Positions 17,272 through 26,583 of a stretch of DNA of 64,000 bases are shown here, one piece after another. The DNA is from Zoogloeaceae bacterium. GTDB lineage: Bacteria; Pseudomonadota; Gammaproteobacteria; Burkholderiales; Rhodocyclaceae. The notes beneath the pieces were generated by a model that was not told the DNA's origin, made no database searches, and was given only the letters and a program-made list of their open reading frames with translations. Numbering within the stretch: the stretch's first letter is position 1; every line of letters begins with the position of its first letter. The stretch covers positions 62,001-126,000 of the forward strand of contig JACKLY010000001.1 of the NCBI GenBank assembly GCA_024235655.1, written 5' to 3'. Both the position numbers and the translations under genes were made by a program.

Positions 17272-18909
17272 ATGGCCCACATCATCCCCGACGGCTGGCG
17301 CGAACTGGCAACCACCGGTGCCGCACAGCGCGAAACCGAAACGCTGACCCTGCTCGCCGCCGCCCTGCCGGACGACTACACCGTCTATCACGCGGTGCAC
17401 TGGACCAATCTGGAACGTGGCTACTCGGTATTCGGCGAGATCGATTTCATCGTCATGAACCGGGCCGGCAACCTGCTGGTGATCGAGCAGAAATCCGGCT
17501 TTCTCGACGAGACCCCGGAAGGGCTGGTGAAGCGTTATCCGGGTCGCAGCAAGAGCGTGGTGGCACAACTGGCGCGCAATGTCGATGCCCTGCACAGCAA
17601 GCTAAACGCCCGCACCAACGCACCGCTGGTACGTCTCGATTATCTGTTCTACTGCCCCGACTATCAGGTGAAACAGCCGCATACCGCCGGGCTGGTGGCC
17701 GAGCGCATTGTCGATAGCACCCGCCGTGACAAGTTGCCGGCCATCATCCAGCGCATTCTGCCGCCCGGTGAAGACAGCCCGGAGGCGACCAAGGCGCACC
17801 GTTTCCTGTGCGACATCATCCAGCTCGAAACCGATGTCGGCGCCCTGATCGGCCGAGCCCGCGCCATGGTCAGCCGCATTTCCGGCGGACTGGCGCACTG
17901 GGCACGGCAACTGGAGTTTTCCCCCTTCCGTCTGCGCGTCACTGGTACCGCGGGCTCCGGCAAAAGCCAGCTGGCGCTGGCCGAGTTCCGCGCGGCACTG
18001 GAAGCCGGCGGCCGCCCGCTCTACCTCTGCTACAACCGGCCACTCGCTGACCATTTCCGCGCCATCGTTCCCGACGGCGGGCTGGTATGCACCTTTCATG
18101 CCTTCTGCCAGCAACGTCTGCGCGCCGCCGGTGAGGCACCTGATTTCAGCCAGCCCGATGCCTTCGACCGGCTGGTGGATAACGCCCAGAAACTGCCGGT
18201 GGATCCCGAATACACCTTCGACACGCTGATCGTCGACGAAGGGCAGGATTTCCTTGAAGACTGGCGCGATTTCATCTTCCGCCATGCCGCACCGGATGCC
18301 CGCCTGCTCTGGCTGGAAGACCCGCTGCAGAACCTCTATGACCGGCAACCGGTTCCCCTCCCCGGCTGGGTCGGCATGCACTCGTTTGCCAACTACCGCA
18401 GCCCGCGCTCGGTGGTGCGCATGCTGCAGAAAATCCTGCCGCAGGAGATGCCGATCGAGGCTGCCTCGCCGCTCGATGCCAGCGAAGTCGAGATCCTCAC
18501 CTACAGCGACGACGCCTCGCTGCTGCAGGCGCTCAAGGAGGGTATCCGCCTCAGTTATTCGGCCGGTTTCCGCAAGGAGGATGTGGCGGTGGTCACCTAC
18601 AGCGGACGCAACAACTCGCGCCTGCTCACCCACGACCGCATCGGCCCGCACACCATGCGCCGCTTCACCGGCCGCTACGACCTGCTCGGCAGCCCGGTGT
18701 TTTCGGAAGGCGACGTGCTGATCGAATCGGTGTATCGCTTCAAGGGGCAATCCGCCCCGGCCGTGATCTTTGCCGAAGTCGACTTTGAGACCATGGACGA
18801 CCAGGCCATACGCAAATTCTTTGTCGGCGCCACGCGGGCGATGATGAAGCTGACGCTGGTGATTTCGGAACGTGCCGCGGAAGCCTTGCTGGAAAGGGAG
18901 AGCGCATAA
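17272..18909 (+). CDS. NERD nuclease-superfamily 1 helicase fusion
   Basis: A 545-residue protein. The N-terminal region (about residues 15-130) looks like a NERD nuclease domain: GEID (55-58) followed by LLVIEQKSG (E72-K74), the D...ExK arrangement of PD-(D/E)xK nucleases. Then come a helicase core with Walker A GTAGSGKS (225-232), TFHAFCQQRL, Walker B DEGQD (322-326), NYRSPRSVV, and a UvrD-C-like end with VYRFKGQSAPAVIF and VGATRAMMKL. It would act on DNA or RNA, and substrate and process are unknown. It is monocistronic and divergent from the DMT gene. A DNA-repair or defence role is possible but not shown. Confidence 0.82.
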   Translation: MAHIIPDGWRELATTGAAQRETETLTLLAAALPDDYTVYHAVHWTNLERGYSVFGEIDFIVMNRAGNLLVIEQKSGFLDETPEGLVKRYPGRSKSVVAQLARNVDALHSKLNARTNAPLVRLDYLFYCPDYQVKQPHTAGLVAERIVDSTRRDKLPAIIQRILPPGEDSPEATKAHRFLCDIIQLETDVGALIGRARAMVSRISGGLAHWARQLEFSPFRLRVTGTAGSGKSQLALAEFRAALEAGGRPLYLCYNRPLADHFRAIVPDGGLVCTFHAFCQQRLRAAGEAPDFSQPDAFDRLVDNAQKLPVDPEYTFDTLIVDEGQDFLEDWRDFIFRHAAPDARLLWLEDPLQNLYDRQPVPLPGWVGMHSFANYRSPRSVVRMLQKILPQEMPIEAASPLDASEVEILTYSDDASLLQALKEGIRLSYSAGFRKEDVAVVTYSGRNNSRLLTHDRIGPHTMRRFTGRYDLLGSPVFSEGDVLIESVYRFKGQSAPAVIFAEVDFETMDDQAIRKFFVGATRAMMKLTLVISERAAEALLERESA

Positions 18910-19015
18910 CCCGTGTGGTGGAACCCTCCGCGGCATTGTTTGTCCCAGCTACGGGCACGGGCAACGGAATCCCTGTAAACTTGAAGCCTGCTCACGAACT
19001 CAACAACACGCCGCA

Positions 19016-20311
19016 GTGATTGCCCGCAGCTTCTTTTTCGCTTTATTCCTTGCCAGCCTTTTTCTCGGGATGCCGCCAGCACAGGCGGCGGAGAAGAGCC
19101 AGCGCTACCCGCAATCCGATCCCTGGCTGTCCACCATCCTGGGCACACCACTGGATGAGCGTGCACCGTACCTGCAAGACATCCCGACCCGCCTGATCGA
19201 CCTTGAAGTCTTCCCCGACCGGCAGGTTCCCGATGCGTTCTGGTACAACGACCGGCTGCGCAGTTCGCTGGCCTATCAGGAGGGCAAGGCGCCGCTCATC
19301 TTCATCATTGCCGGCACCGGCGCCGGTTTCAATTCAGACAAGATGCTGTCCTTGCGGAGCATCTTCTATCAGGCCGGTTTCCATGTCGTCAGCATTTCAT
19401 CGCCGACCCACGCCAACTTTGTCACCGCCGCATCCGAGTCGCGGGCGCCGGGCATCCTCAGGGACGACGCGAACGATCTCTACCGCGTCATGCAAACGCT
19501 CTGGGCCGAACTGAAAGACGAGATTGAAGTAAGCGATTTCTATCTGACGGGTTATAGCCTGGGCGGCACCCAGGCCGCTTTTGTCAGCAAGCTCGATGAC
19601 GAACAGAAAACGTTCAACTTCAGCAAGGTGCTGATGATCAACCCGGCAGTGAACCTGTTCACCTCGGTTTCACTGCTGGACAGCATGCTGGAAGACAACA
19701 TTCCTGGCGGTGCCGCCGGCGTCCGGCGCTTCCTTTCGCGCGCGCTGGACAAATTTGCGACCGTGTACAGCAAGGGCGATTTCGTGAAGTTCGACCACGA
19801 GTTTCTTTTCAACATCTACCGCGGGCTTCCCGAAGCGCCAACCGATGCCAACCTGAAGAGCCTGATCGGCATTTCCTTCCGCATCTCATCGAGCAACATG
19901 ATCTTTGCCGCCGATGTCATGCGCGACGCCGGTTTTGTCGTTCCCAAGGGGTACGTCCTCGGCCGCAACGACCCGCTCGACGCTTACCTGAAAACCCTGG
20001 CCTACATCTCGTTTGCCACCTACCTGGATGACTTCCTTCTGCCCGCCGCACAAGAGCGCGATCCGGCATTGACACGCCAGGCGCTGATCAACGGCAGCAG
20101 TCTGCGAGCAATCTCCGGCTATCTGGATCAGTCGCAGAAGATCGGCGTCATGACCAACGCCGACGACATCATTCTGGGCACCGGCGACCTCGACTACCTG
20201 CGCCAGACATTCGGCAACCGGGCCACGATTTTTCCGCACGGTGGCCATTGCGGCAACATTGACCAGCGTGACTTTGCGGCCGCGATGACGCGTTATTTCA
20301 GCCAGCCATGA
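19016..20311 (+). CDS. Exported alpha/beta hydrolase coupled to MlaA
   Basis: A 431-residue protein with a signal peptide (SFFFALFLASLFLGMPPAQAAE) and a hydrolase-like core: PLIFIIAGTGAGFNSDK, the nucleophile elbow GYSLGG, and HGGHCGNID near the end holding the probable catalytic His. GTG 19016 is the only start that keeps the signal peptide at the N-terminus; it has no clear ribosome site, which lowers start confidence. The stop overlaps the mlaA start by four bases. The pairing suggests an enzyme that acts on envelope lipids, but substrate is inferred from the neighbour only. Confidence 0.72.
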   Translation: MIARSFFFALFLASLFLGMPPAQAAEKSQRYPQSDPWLSTILGTPLDERAPYLQDIPTRLIDLEVFPDRQVPDAFWYNDRLRSSLAYQEGKAPLIFIIAGTGAGFNSDKMLSLRSIFYQAGFHVVSISSPTHANFVTAASESRAPGILRDDANDLYRVMQTLWAELKDEIEVSDFYLTGYSLGGTQAAFVSKLDDEQKTFNFSKVLMINPAVNLFTSVSLLDSMLEDNIPGGAAGVRRFLSRALDKFATVYSKGDFVKFDHEFLFNIYRGLPEAPTDANLKSLIGISFRISSSNMIFAADVMRDAGFVVPKGYVLGRNDPLDAYLKTLAYISFATYLDDFLLPAAQERDPALTRQALINGSSLRAISGYLDQSQKIGVMTNADDIILGTGDLDYLRQTFGNRATIFPHGGHCGNIDQRDFAAAMTRYFSQP

Positions 20312-21054
20312 AGCCCATCATGAACCGTGCCCTGCTCTCCAGCATCCTGATCGCACTGGCGATGCTCACCGGCTGTGCGACGACCGCCCCGGTCGGCGAA
20401 GCGAAGTATCGGCTGAGCGATTTCGAAAAGCCGGGCACCGATGCCGAACTGGACATCTCTGACCCGCTGGAGCCGCTCAACAAGTCGCTCTATCGCTTCA
20501 ACTACTACTTCGACAGCTACTTCTTCATTCCGCTGGTAGACGCCTATCAATTCGTGATACCCGACTATGCCGAACAGCGGATCGCCAGTTTCTTCGACAA
20601 CATTGCCGATATTCGCAACACCTTCAACGGCGCGCTCCAGCTCAAGCCGGCATCGACGGGCACCAGCCTGAGCCGCTTTGCCATCAACAGCACGGTGGGA
20701 GTTTTCGGCCTGTGGGATCCGGCCAGCACATGGGGGCTGCAACGCCAGGATGAAGACTTCGGACAGACCCTCGGCCACTATGGCGTCGACAACGGCCCCT
20801 ACCTTGTGCTGCCGGTCTTCGGCCCCTCCAACCTGCGCGACACGAGCGGTCTGCTGGTCGATGGCTGGGTTTTCTCCCGCATTGATCCACTCAATTTCGA
20901 AAAGAATGACCTGGATACGTCGTACTACGCGCTATACGCCATCACGACCAGAAAACGCGAACCGTTCCGCTATTACAAAAGCGGCTCACCCTTCGAATAC
21001 GAGTTCATCCGCCTGCTCTACGCCGCAAAACGGCAACTGCAGGTTGCGAAATAG
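20308..21054 (+). CDS. mlaA: MlaA (VacJ) family outer-membrane lipoprotein
   Basis: A 248-residue lipoprotein that removes mislocalised phospholipids from the outer leaflet of the outer membrane. Lipobox MLTGC, then the hallmark DPLEPLNKSLYRFNYYFD, DNIADIRNTFNGALQ, TVGVFGLWDPASTWGL and DFGQTLGHYGVDNGPYLVLPVFGPS. The MlaBCDEF transporter is not in the window. Start overlaps the hydrolase stop (ATGA), so MlaA is made together with that enzyme here. Confidence 0.94.
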   Translation: MKPIMNRALLSSILIALAMLTGCATTAPVGEAKYRLSDFEKPGTDAELDISDPLEPLNKSLYRFNYYFDSYFFIPLVDAYQFVIPDYAEQRIASFFDNIADIRNTFNGALQLKPASTGTSLSRFAINSTVGVFGLWDPASTWGLQRQDEDFGQTLGHYGVDNGPYLVLPVFGPSNLRDTSGLLVDGWVFSRIDPLNFEKNDLDTSYYALYAITTRKREPFRYYKSGSPFEYEFIRLLYAAKRQLQVAK

Positions 21055-21136
21055 CGTTTTAACACCCGTTGCCTGAGCACCAGGCTCATCTGGCGAGCCT
21101 CGCCGCCTTCATGATGACCCAACGAAGGAGCCTTTG

Positions 21137-21700
21137 ATGACTGCCCACCTGCCACTACACACCCTCTACGTTTCGACGCATCTCGGCCACCGTTTCCAGC
21201 CATTGGCACCGCGCAGCGAAGATGTAGTGATCGAGGACATCGCCCACGGGCTGGCTTTTCAATGCCGCTTCAACGGGCAGACCCAGCATTTCTATTCGGT
21301 GGCGCAGCACAGCCTGATTGTTGCCAGCCTGGTGCCGAAACGGCTGGCACTGGCGGCGCTGCTGCACGATGCGGCGGAGGCCTATCTGGGCGACATGGTC
21401 AAGCCGCTGAAAATCCTGTTTCCCGAGTTTTCCCGGATTGAAGCCAGCGTGATGGCAGTGATTGGCGAGCGCTTTGGCGTCGATGGCTTCACCGACCCGC
21501 TGATCAAACGCGCCGACCTGATCGCGCTGGCTACTGAAAAACGTGACCTGATGCCGCACTCCTGCGAGGCATGGGAATCCCTCAATGGCATTGCGCCCTT
21601 GCCCTCACGCATCGCTGCGCTGCCACCGCAGGCCGCCAAGCAGGAGTTTCTGGAAGCTTGCCGAAAGCTGGGCCTGGACGGAGTCAGGCTCACGCCTTGA
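21137..21700 (+). CDS. HD-domain phosphohydrolase (YfbR-like)
   Basis: A 187-residue metal-dependent phosphohydrolase. The HD signature is spread over FYSVAQHSLIVASLV (first His) and ALLHDAAEAYLGDMVKPLK (HD pair), with the last ligand in IKRADLIALATE. It resembles the YfbR/5'-nucleotidase-like group that dephosphorylates deoxynucleotides. ATG 21137 has GAAGGAG six bases upstream; a TTG three bases earlier is less likely. Substrate not proven. Confidence 0.85.
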   Translation: MTAHLPLHTLYVSTHLGHRFQPLAPRSEDVVIEDIAHGLAFQCRFNGQTQHFYSVAQHSLIVASLVPKRLALAALLHDAAEAYLGDMVKPLKILFPEFSRIEASVMAVIGERFGVDGFTDPLIKRADLIALATEKRDLMPHSCEAWESLNGIAPLPSRIAALPPQAAKQEFLEACRKLGLDGVRLTP

Positions 21701-21752
21701 GCCTGTGCACCCGGATACTGGCACCGTTGATCAGAGCAAGGGAGCCAGAACC

Positions 21753-21998
21753 ATGTTGAACCAGATCGAGTATCGCATTCAGTCCCTGTTTGAACGTCTT
21801 GTCGGCATGCCTAGCGCCAGCCTGAACCGGCCAGCCATGACGCACATCGCACCCCGCCACCTGCCGGACAACCTGCACCGTCCGGCCTGCTGGCGGCGCA
21901 GCAAACGGGTAAACGCTGTGCTTCAGGAACTGCAGGAAAGTGCCGAACAGCCCGGTGCATTGCGTGCCCAATCGGGGCGCTTGGTCATCAATGACTGA
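21753..21998 (+). CDS. Small hypothetical protein overlapping selO
   Basis: An 81-residue basic protein (RIQSLFERLVGMPSASLNRP, CWRRSKRVNAVLQELQESAE) with no recognised domain. AAGGGAG lies eight bases before the ATG. Its last 76 bases run into the 3' end of the convergent selO gene, which is unusual, so the frame may be partly fortuitous. Confidence 0.4.
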   Translation: MLNQIEYRIQSLFERLVGMPSASLNRPAMTHIAPRHLPDNLHRPACWRRSKRVNAVLQELQESAEQPGALRAQSGRLVIND

Positions 21999-23518
21999 TA
22001 GGCAGGATGTGCGGTATAGGGGTCGCGGATGGCAGCAAGCAGGTGCTGAAGCCGGCCGAGGTCGCCGGTGCTTGCATCGTTGATGGCCTCCTGCAGCAGG
22101 TAGTTGCGCGGGATGATGCAGGGGTTGGCAGCCGCCATGCGGCGACGCCGGTCTTCATCGCTGACCCCTTCGGATTTGAGGCGCAGCGCGTAGGTGAGCA
22201 ACCACTCGCGTAGCTGGCTGACAAAGACCGGTGGCAGATCGCCCGGAGTGTAAAAAGCCGCATTGAGCGTGTCAGGCAGAGCATTCGCCGGCAATTTCCC
22301 GGGCACACATTCCATCAACTGGCGGAAGAACAGGGTGGTATCGACTTCGGTCAGGGTCAGGATGCCGAGCAGCTTCGCCACCAGCAGATCTTCACCGGCA
22401 TCGGCCTGCGCTTCCAGCCCGATTTTGGCCAAAGCCTGGCGTCGCCATTCAGCAGAAAAAGTCTCAGCAAACGTATCCAGCCCGGCTTCCAGCAGCTCCT
22501 GCCGGCCCACCAGCGGCAGCAGCGCTTCCGCCAGCCGCTGCAGGTTCCACTGTGCCACCCCCGGTTGCTGGGCGTAAGCGTAACGGCCACTGCGGTCGGT
22601 GGTGTTGGGAGTGAATTCGGGATCAAAGACATCGACCCAGCCGAAGGGGCCGTAGTCGATGGTCAGACCAAGAATCGACAGGTTGTCGGTATTCATCACC
22701 CCATGCACGAAGCCGACGCGCAGCCAATGCGCCATCAGCACGGCGGTGCGTCGGGCGATTTCGTGAAACCATGTGGCGTAACGTTCCGGGCCAGTCGCAC
22801 TGATTTCGGGAAAGTGATGCTCGATCACATAATCCGCCAACAGCCGCAGGCGTTCATGATCGCCCCGTGCGGCAAAGATTTCGAAATTGCCAAAGCGCAC
22901 AAAACTTGGCGCCACGCGGGTGACGATGGCGCCGGGTTCCTTGCCCGGGTGTCCGTCGTAGAACATGTCACGAATCACCGGTTCGCCGGTACCGACCAGC
23001 GCCAGTGCGCGGGTTGTCGGCACGCCGAGGTGGAACATCGCTTCGCTGCAGACATACTCACGCAATGAGGAACGCAATACGGCACGGCCATCGGCACGGC
23101 GCGAATAGGGCGTCAGGCCGGCGCCCTTCAACTGCAGTTCCCAGCGCTGGCCGCCCGGGGCCATCAGGTCGCCGAGCAGGATCGCCCGGCCATCCCCCAG
23201 TTGCCCCGCCCACTGCCCGAACTGGTGCCCGCCGTAACAGGCCGCTACCGGCTTCATGCCGGGCAGCAGGCGATTGCCGGCCAGCACCTCGGCCACGTGC
23301 TGTGGCTGATCCGCAACTGTCAGCCCAAGCGTGCCCGCCAGATCCTCCGACCAGGCCAGCAAGCTTGGCGCCGTCACCGGTGTCGGCGGCGCTACCGACC
23401 AGCAGGCCGCCTGAACCTGACGCGGCATGGTAGACGGCCCCGCCTCGCCCGGCAGATGGCGGGCAAAGTGATGATCAAATGTGGCGGCGGAGAATGGTGT
23501 GCTGGAGTGATTTTGCAT
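21923..23518 (-). CDS. selO: Protein adenylyltransferase SelO
   Basis: A 531-residue pseudokinase-fold enzyme that AMPylates proteins on Ser/Thr/Tyr, linked to oxidative stress in E. coli. Visible signatures: YGGHQFGQWAGQLGDGRAILLGD, ELQLKGAGLTPYSRRADGRAV (nucleotide-binding Lys), LREYVCSEAMFHLGVPTTRAL, and HGVMNTDNLSILGLTIDYGPFGW with the catalytic Asn/Asp pair. A C-terminal cysteine in GCSALSC fits the CxxC-like end of SelO. Length agrees with the family (about 480-530). Confidence 0.93.
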   Translation of the reverse strand: MQNHSSTPFSAATFDHHFARHLPGEAGPSTMPRQVQAACWSVAPPTPVTAPSLLAWSEDLAGTLGLTVADQPQHVAEVLAGNRLLPGMKPVAACYGGHQFGQWAGQLGDGRAILLGDLMAPGGQRWELQLKGAGLTPYSRRADGRAVLRSSLREYVCSEAMFHLGVPTTRALALVGTGEPVIRDMFYDGHPGKEPGAIVTRVAPSFVRFGNFEIFAARGDHERLRLLADYVIEHHFPEISATGPERYATWFHEIARRTAVLMAHWLRVGFVHGVMNTDNLSILGLTIDYGPFGWVDVFDPEFTPNTTDRSGRYAYAQQPGVAQWNLQRLAEALLPLVGRQELLEAGLDTFAETFSAEWRRQALAKIGLEAQADAGEDLLVAKLLGILTLTEVDTTLFFRQLMECVPGKLPANALPDTLNAAFYTPGDLPPVFVSQLREWLLTYALRLKSEGVSDEDRRRRMAAANPCIIPRNYLLQEAINDASTGDLGRLQHLLAAIRDPYTAHPAYQSLMTKRPDWARNAPGCSALSCSS

Positions 23519-23552
23519 GTGCAGTAATGGAGTGGGATTCCGGCAAATAGTT

Positions 23553-24545
23553 TCACCCCGAGGGCAGATGCAACTTGCGATGCGCAGCCAACCCGGCGCT
23601 GAGAATCTCCATCAAGCGTTCACGCAATCCATCCGGCGCCAGCACCTGCACCTCGGGGATATGGCGCAGGATATCCATCAACAGCTCCGGTTCGGCGCTG
23701 TAGGGAATTTCCATCAGGTAGCTGCCATCGGCATCGAAGCGGGTTTTCTGCGCCGGATGCCAGGACTCGCTGCTCACCCAACGGGCACGCGCCGGGGTAA
23801 ACCGCAGGCAGGCCCATTGCACCTCGCTGCCACCAAAGATGCCGTAACCTGCCGCCAGCACGGCATTGAGGTCGTCATCACTGACTGACCGGGCCGGCGT
23901 TTCGCTGATACTGGCATGACGAATGGCGTCTACGGCAAAGCTGCGGATCCCCTGGCGCAAATGGCACCAGGCATCGAGATACCAGTTGTCGCGGTAGTAG
24001 ACGAGGCGTTGCGGTGACACTTCGCGTTCGCTCTCCTCACCGCTGCCGCGGTTGTAATGACGTAGCAGCAAGCGCTGCCGGTTGAGCAGCGCGCTGGCCA
24101 GTACTTCGAAATATTTCAGGTCCATCCTGCGCTTGGCCGCATGCAGGATGCGGATGCGTTTTGCCACTTCCTCCGGGGCGTCATCTCGACTGCCAAGCAG
24201 GGTTTTCAGGCGCGCCAGCAAGGGGGCGATATGCGGCCCGAGCAGGCCCGGCTGCACTTCCTCCAGCAGATGCTGCATGGTCAGCAGGGCATGGATTTCT
24301 GAGGCGTTGAACCACAAGCCGGGGAGTTCGTAGCGCGGGGCAAAACGATCCGGTGTCGCGAAACGATAGCCGCCGGCTTCACGGTCAAAGAGGATCGGCG
24401 CGTTCATCCGGTCGCGCAGATACTGCAGGTCGCGCTTCAAGGTGGCCCGTGACACACCGAGCGCTTCCTGCAACTGTGCGAACGTGGCGAAACGCTGTTC
24501 GTTGAGCAGTTGGTCGATGCGATAGAAGCGTTCGGTGCGATCCAT
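23553..24545 (-). CDS. WYL-domain transcriptional regulator
   Basis: A 330-residue regulator. An N-terminal winged helix of the DeoR/HTH_11 type (RFYRIDQLLNEQRFATFAQL, GVSRATLKRDLQYLRD) is followed by a WYL domain at about residues 145-225 (LVYYRDNWYLDAWCHLRQGIR, the WYL-type core) and a WCX C-terminal extension. WYL proteins often sense nucleic acids or oligonucleotides and regulate DNA-damage or defence genes. It starts three bases from the stop of the Gcr-type gene and so may be in its operon. Confidence 0.88.
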   Translation of the reverse strand: MDRTERFYRIDQLLNEQRFATFAQLQEALGVSRATLKRDLQYLRDRMNAPILFDREAGGYRFATPDRFAPRYELPGLWFNASEIHALLTMQHLLEEVQPGLLGPHIAPLLARLKTLLGSRDDAPEEVAKRIRILHAAKRRMDLKYFEVLASALLNRQRLLLRHYNRGSGEESEREVSPQRLVYYRDNWYLDAWCHLRQGIRSFAVDAIRHASISETPARSVSDDDLNAVLAAGYGIFGGSEVQWACLRFTPARARWVSSESWHPAQKTRFDADGSYLMEIPYSAEPELLMDILRHIPEVQVLAPDGLRERLMEILSAGLAAHRKLHLPSG

Positions 24546-24547
24546 GA

Positions 24548-26575
24548 TCAGCCTGCCGACGCCGGCACGGCAGGCTCCCGCGGCGCCGAGAAAAAGCTGC
24601 CCGGTGCCGTCTTTAAACGGTTCCAGAAAGCCCGTAGCAATGCCTTCTTCTGGGTAAAGGCCACGTCACGTGCGCGCAGCGCCATCCACAGTGCCAGAAC
24701 AAAACTGACCAGGAGATTGACGGCGCCAATCAGGATCACCCCACATCCCGCCCAGGCGATGGTAACCAGGGGCAGGTCGAAACTGAAGGTCGCCAGCGCA
24801 TAGCCCAGATTCGCCGACGAAAAGGCGATGTGGCGGATATCGATGGGCAAGCCGAAAATGATACCGATCGTGCCGGCGGTGCCGAGCATGCAGCCGAACA
24901 GGAAATTTCCGGCAATGCCACCCAGATGCTCGTCAAGATAATCCCCGATTCGTGCCGTCCGCGCCTTGCCTGCAATACGCCCAAGCCAGTGCAGTCGGGC
25001 GACACGCTCACCGATCCGGTTATAGCTGGCGAGGTTGTCGAAATAACCGGAAATGATGCCGGAGAAGAACAGGAACACGCCGGCCAGTGCCGCATGCGGC
25101 AACGCCCAACCCAAGGGGTTGAGGTCGTCGAGCAAGTGCGCACCTTTACCCAGATCGAGCATGGGGGCACCACTCAACCATTGCCAGGCCATCGCCAGCA
25201 GCATGGCCACGGGCAGGGCAATGGCGACATTGCCGACAATGGCAGCAAACTGGCTGCGGCTGACCGCTGCTGCCAGGTCGACCACCCGCTCCAGATCCTT
25301 GAGTCGGCCCTGTTCGGCCTTGCCCAGATACCCGGCAATGGTCTGCGCCGTCATCGCCGGCTGCTTGGTGGCAATGGTCAGGTGCAGCATGTAGATCAAC
25401 ACAAAGCCGAAGCCATAGATCAGGCTGTAGAGGAAGGCATAGCCGAACAGTGCAAGGTCCAGCTTGCCGGCAAAAATCTTGAGCAGGGCCAGCAGGGCGA
25501 TGACCACGCCGGCACCCATGGCCGAGCGCCACATGGCGAAATAGGCACTGCGCGTTTCGGTAATGTAGTGCTCGCCGGACTTGGCCGCATTGTCGGTCAC
25601 CCTCAGCGCGAGCAGGCTCATGCCACGGGAAATATGCTGCGACATGCTGTTGCGCTGATTCTCGGCGCGCACTGCCTGCCCGGCCAGCTCTGCCCACCCA
25701 TGCACCGCGGCATGACGGATATCAGCCTCGCTGTGGGTGCCGAGCAAGTCGAGCAATGCTTCCAGGCGCGTCAGACATTGTTCGGTTCGGCGCAGGGAAA
25801 ACGTCAGCGACAGACTGGTGCCGACACGTTTGGCAGCGCGGCGGGCGCGGTCGATCACATCGCGGCACTGGTCGATCAGCACCAGCAACTGGCTGCTGTC
25901 TTCCTTGGGCTCCTCACCATGCTCCAGCGCCACGCGCCAGGCATTGGCATACGACTGGGCTTCACCGGCGACGGCACGGAAGGCAGCGGAACTGCCGCTC
26001 ATCTTGTCGCTGAGGCGGCTGAAATCGCGCTCCAGATCAAGGCTGCTGACACGATAGGCCAGCACCAGCACAGCCTCCAGCACCTGATCGATGGCCCGGT
26101 AGGTGATACCGCCGCGCACCACGTCATCCGGCGTCAGCAGATGCCAGAATCGGGTCGAATTCTCGAAGGGCAAGGCCGTCAGCCAGACCCAGTCATCACG
26201 CCGGTAAAAGATATTGTTCAGGCAATCGCGGAATTCCCGTTCATCGAGCAATTCCGGTAACAGGCGATGCGAGGCAATACGCAGCAACTCGGAGAAGAAA
26301 CCGGTTGCCGGCAGGATGCCGCTATCGGCCAGGAAACCGACCAGGCGCCGCGAAGTCAGGAAGCGGGCAAAGGCATCGCGTACCGCGACACGTCGGGCTT
26401 CATCATTTTCCAGCAGAACGATCAGTGCCAGATGGTTGGCTACGGCCGCATCCGTATCTTCTGCCTTCTTCGGCCGGATCAGGTTGTAGAGGTGACGGAA
26501 AAAAGGCAGCAGATCCGCATCGCCGGCCTCACGGTCAATCAGCGCCTCGAATTGCGCCGTCAGTGATTCACTCAT
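24548..26575 (-). CDS. Gcr-type membrane protein (so-called site-specific recombinase family)
   Basis: A 675-residue protein of the family annotated as site-specific recombinase Gcr (SpecificRecomb). The N-terminal half is soluble and helical (FFRHLYNLIRPKKAEDTDAA, FLADSGILPATGFFSELLRI). The C-terminal half has about six transmembrane helices (AGVVIALLALLKIFAG, LFGYAFLYSLIYGFGFVLIY and more). No tyrosine- or serine-recombinase residues are visible, and a membrane location argues against recombination; the family name is probably wrong. Function unknown. Confidence 0.85.
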   Translation of the reverse strand: MSESLTAQFEALIDREAGDADLLPFFRHLYNLIRPKKAEDTDAAVANHLALIVLLENDEARRVAVRDAFARFLTSRRLVGFLADSGILPATGFFSELLRIASHRLLPELLDEREFRDCLNNIFYRRDDWVWLTALPFENSTRFWHLLTPDDVVRGGITYRAIDQVLEAVLVLAYRVSSLDLERDFSRLSDKMSGSSAAFRAVAGEAQSYANAWRVALEHGEEPKEDSSQLLVLIDQCRDVIDRARRAAKRVGTSLSLTFSLRRTEQCLTRLEALLDLLGTHSEADIRHAAVHGWAELAGQAVRAENQRNSMSQHISRGMSLLALRVTDNAAKSGEHYITETRSAYFAMWRSAMGAGVVIALLALLKIFAGKLDLALFGYAFLYSLIYGFGFVLIYMLHLTIATKQPAMTAQTIAGYLGKAEQGRLKDLERVVDLAAAVSRSQFAAIVGNVAIALPVAMLLAMAWQWLSGAPMLDLGKGAHLLDDLNPLGWALPHAALAGVFLFFSGIISGYFDNLASYNRIGERVARLHWLGRIAGKARTARIGDYLDEHLGGIAGNFLFGCMLGTAGTIGIIFGLPIDIRHIAFSSANLGYALATFSFDLPLVTIAWAGCGVILIGAVNLLVSFVLALWMALRARDVAFTQKKALLRAFWNRLKTAPGSFFSAPREPAVPASAG

Positions 26576-26583
26576 GGAATAAC

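Noticed and set aside
24830..26260. A 476-residue plus-strand frame
   Set aside because: It is antisense to the Gcr-type membrane protein and shows no domain, signal or ribosome site.
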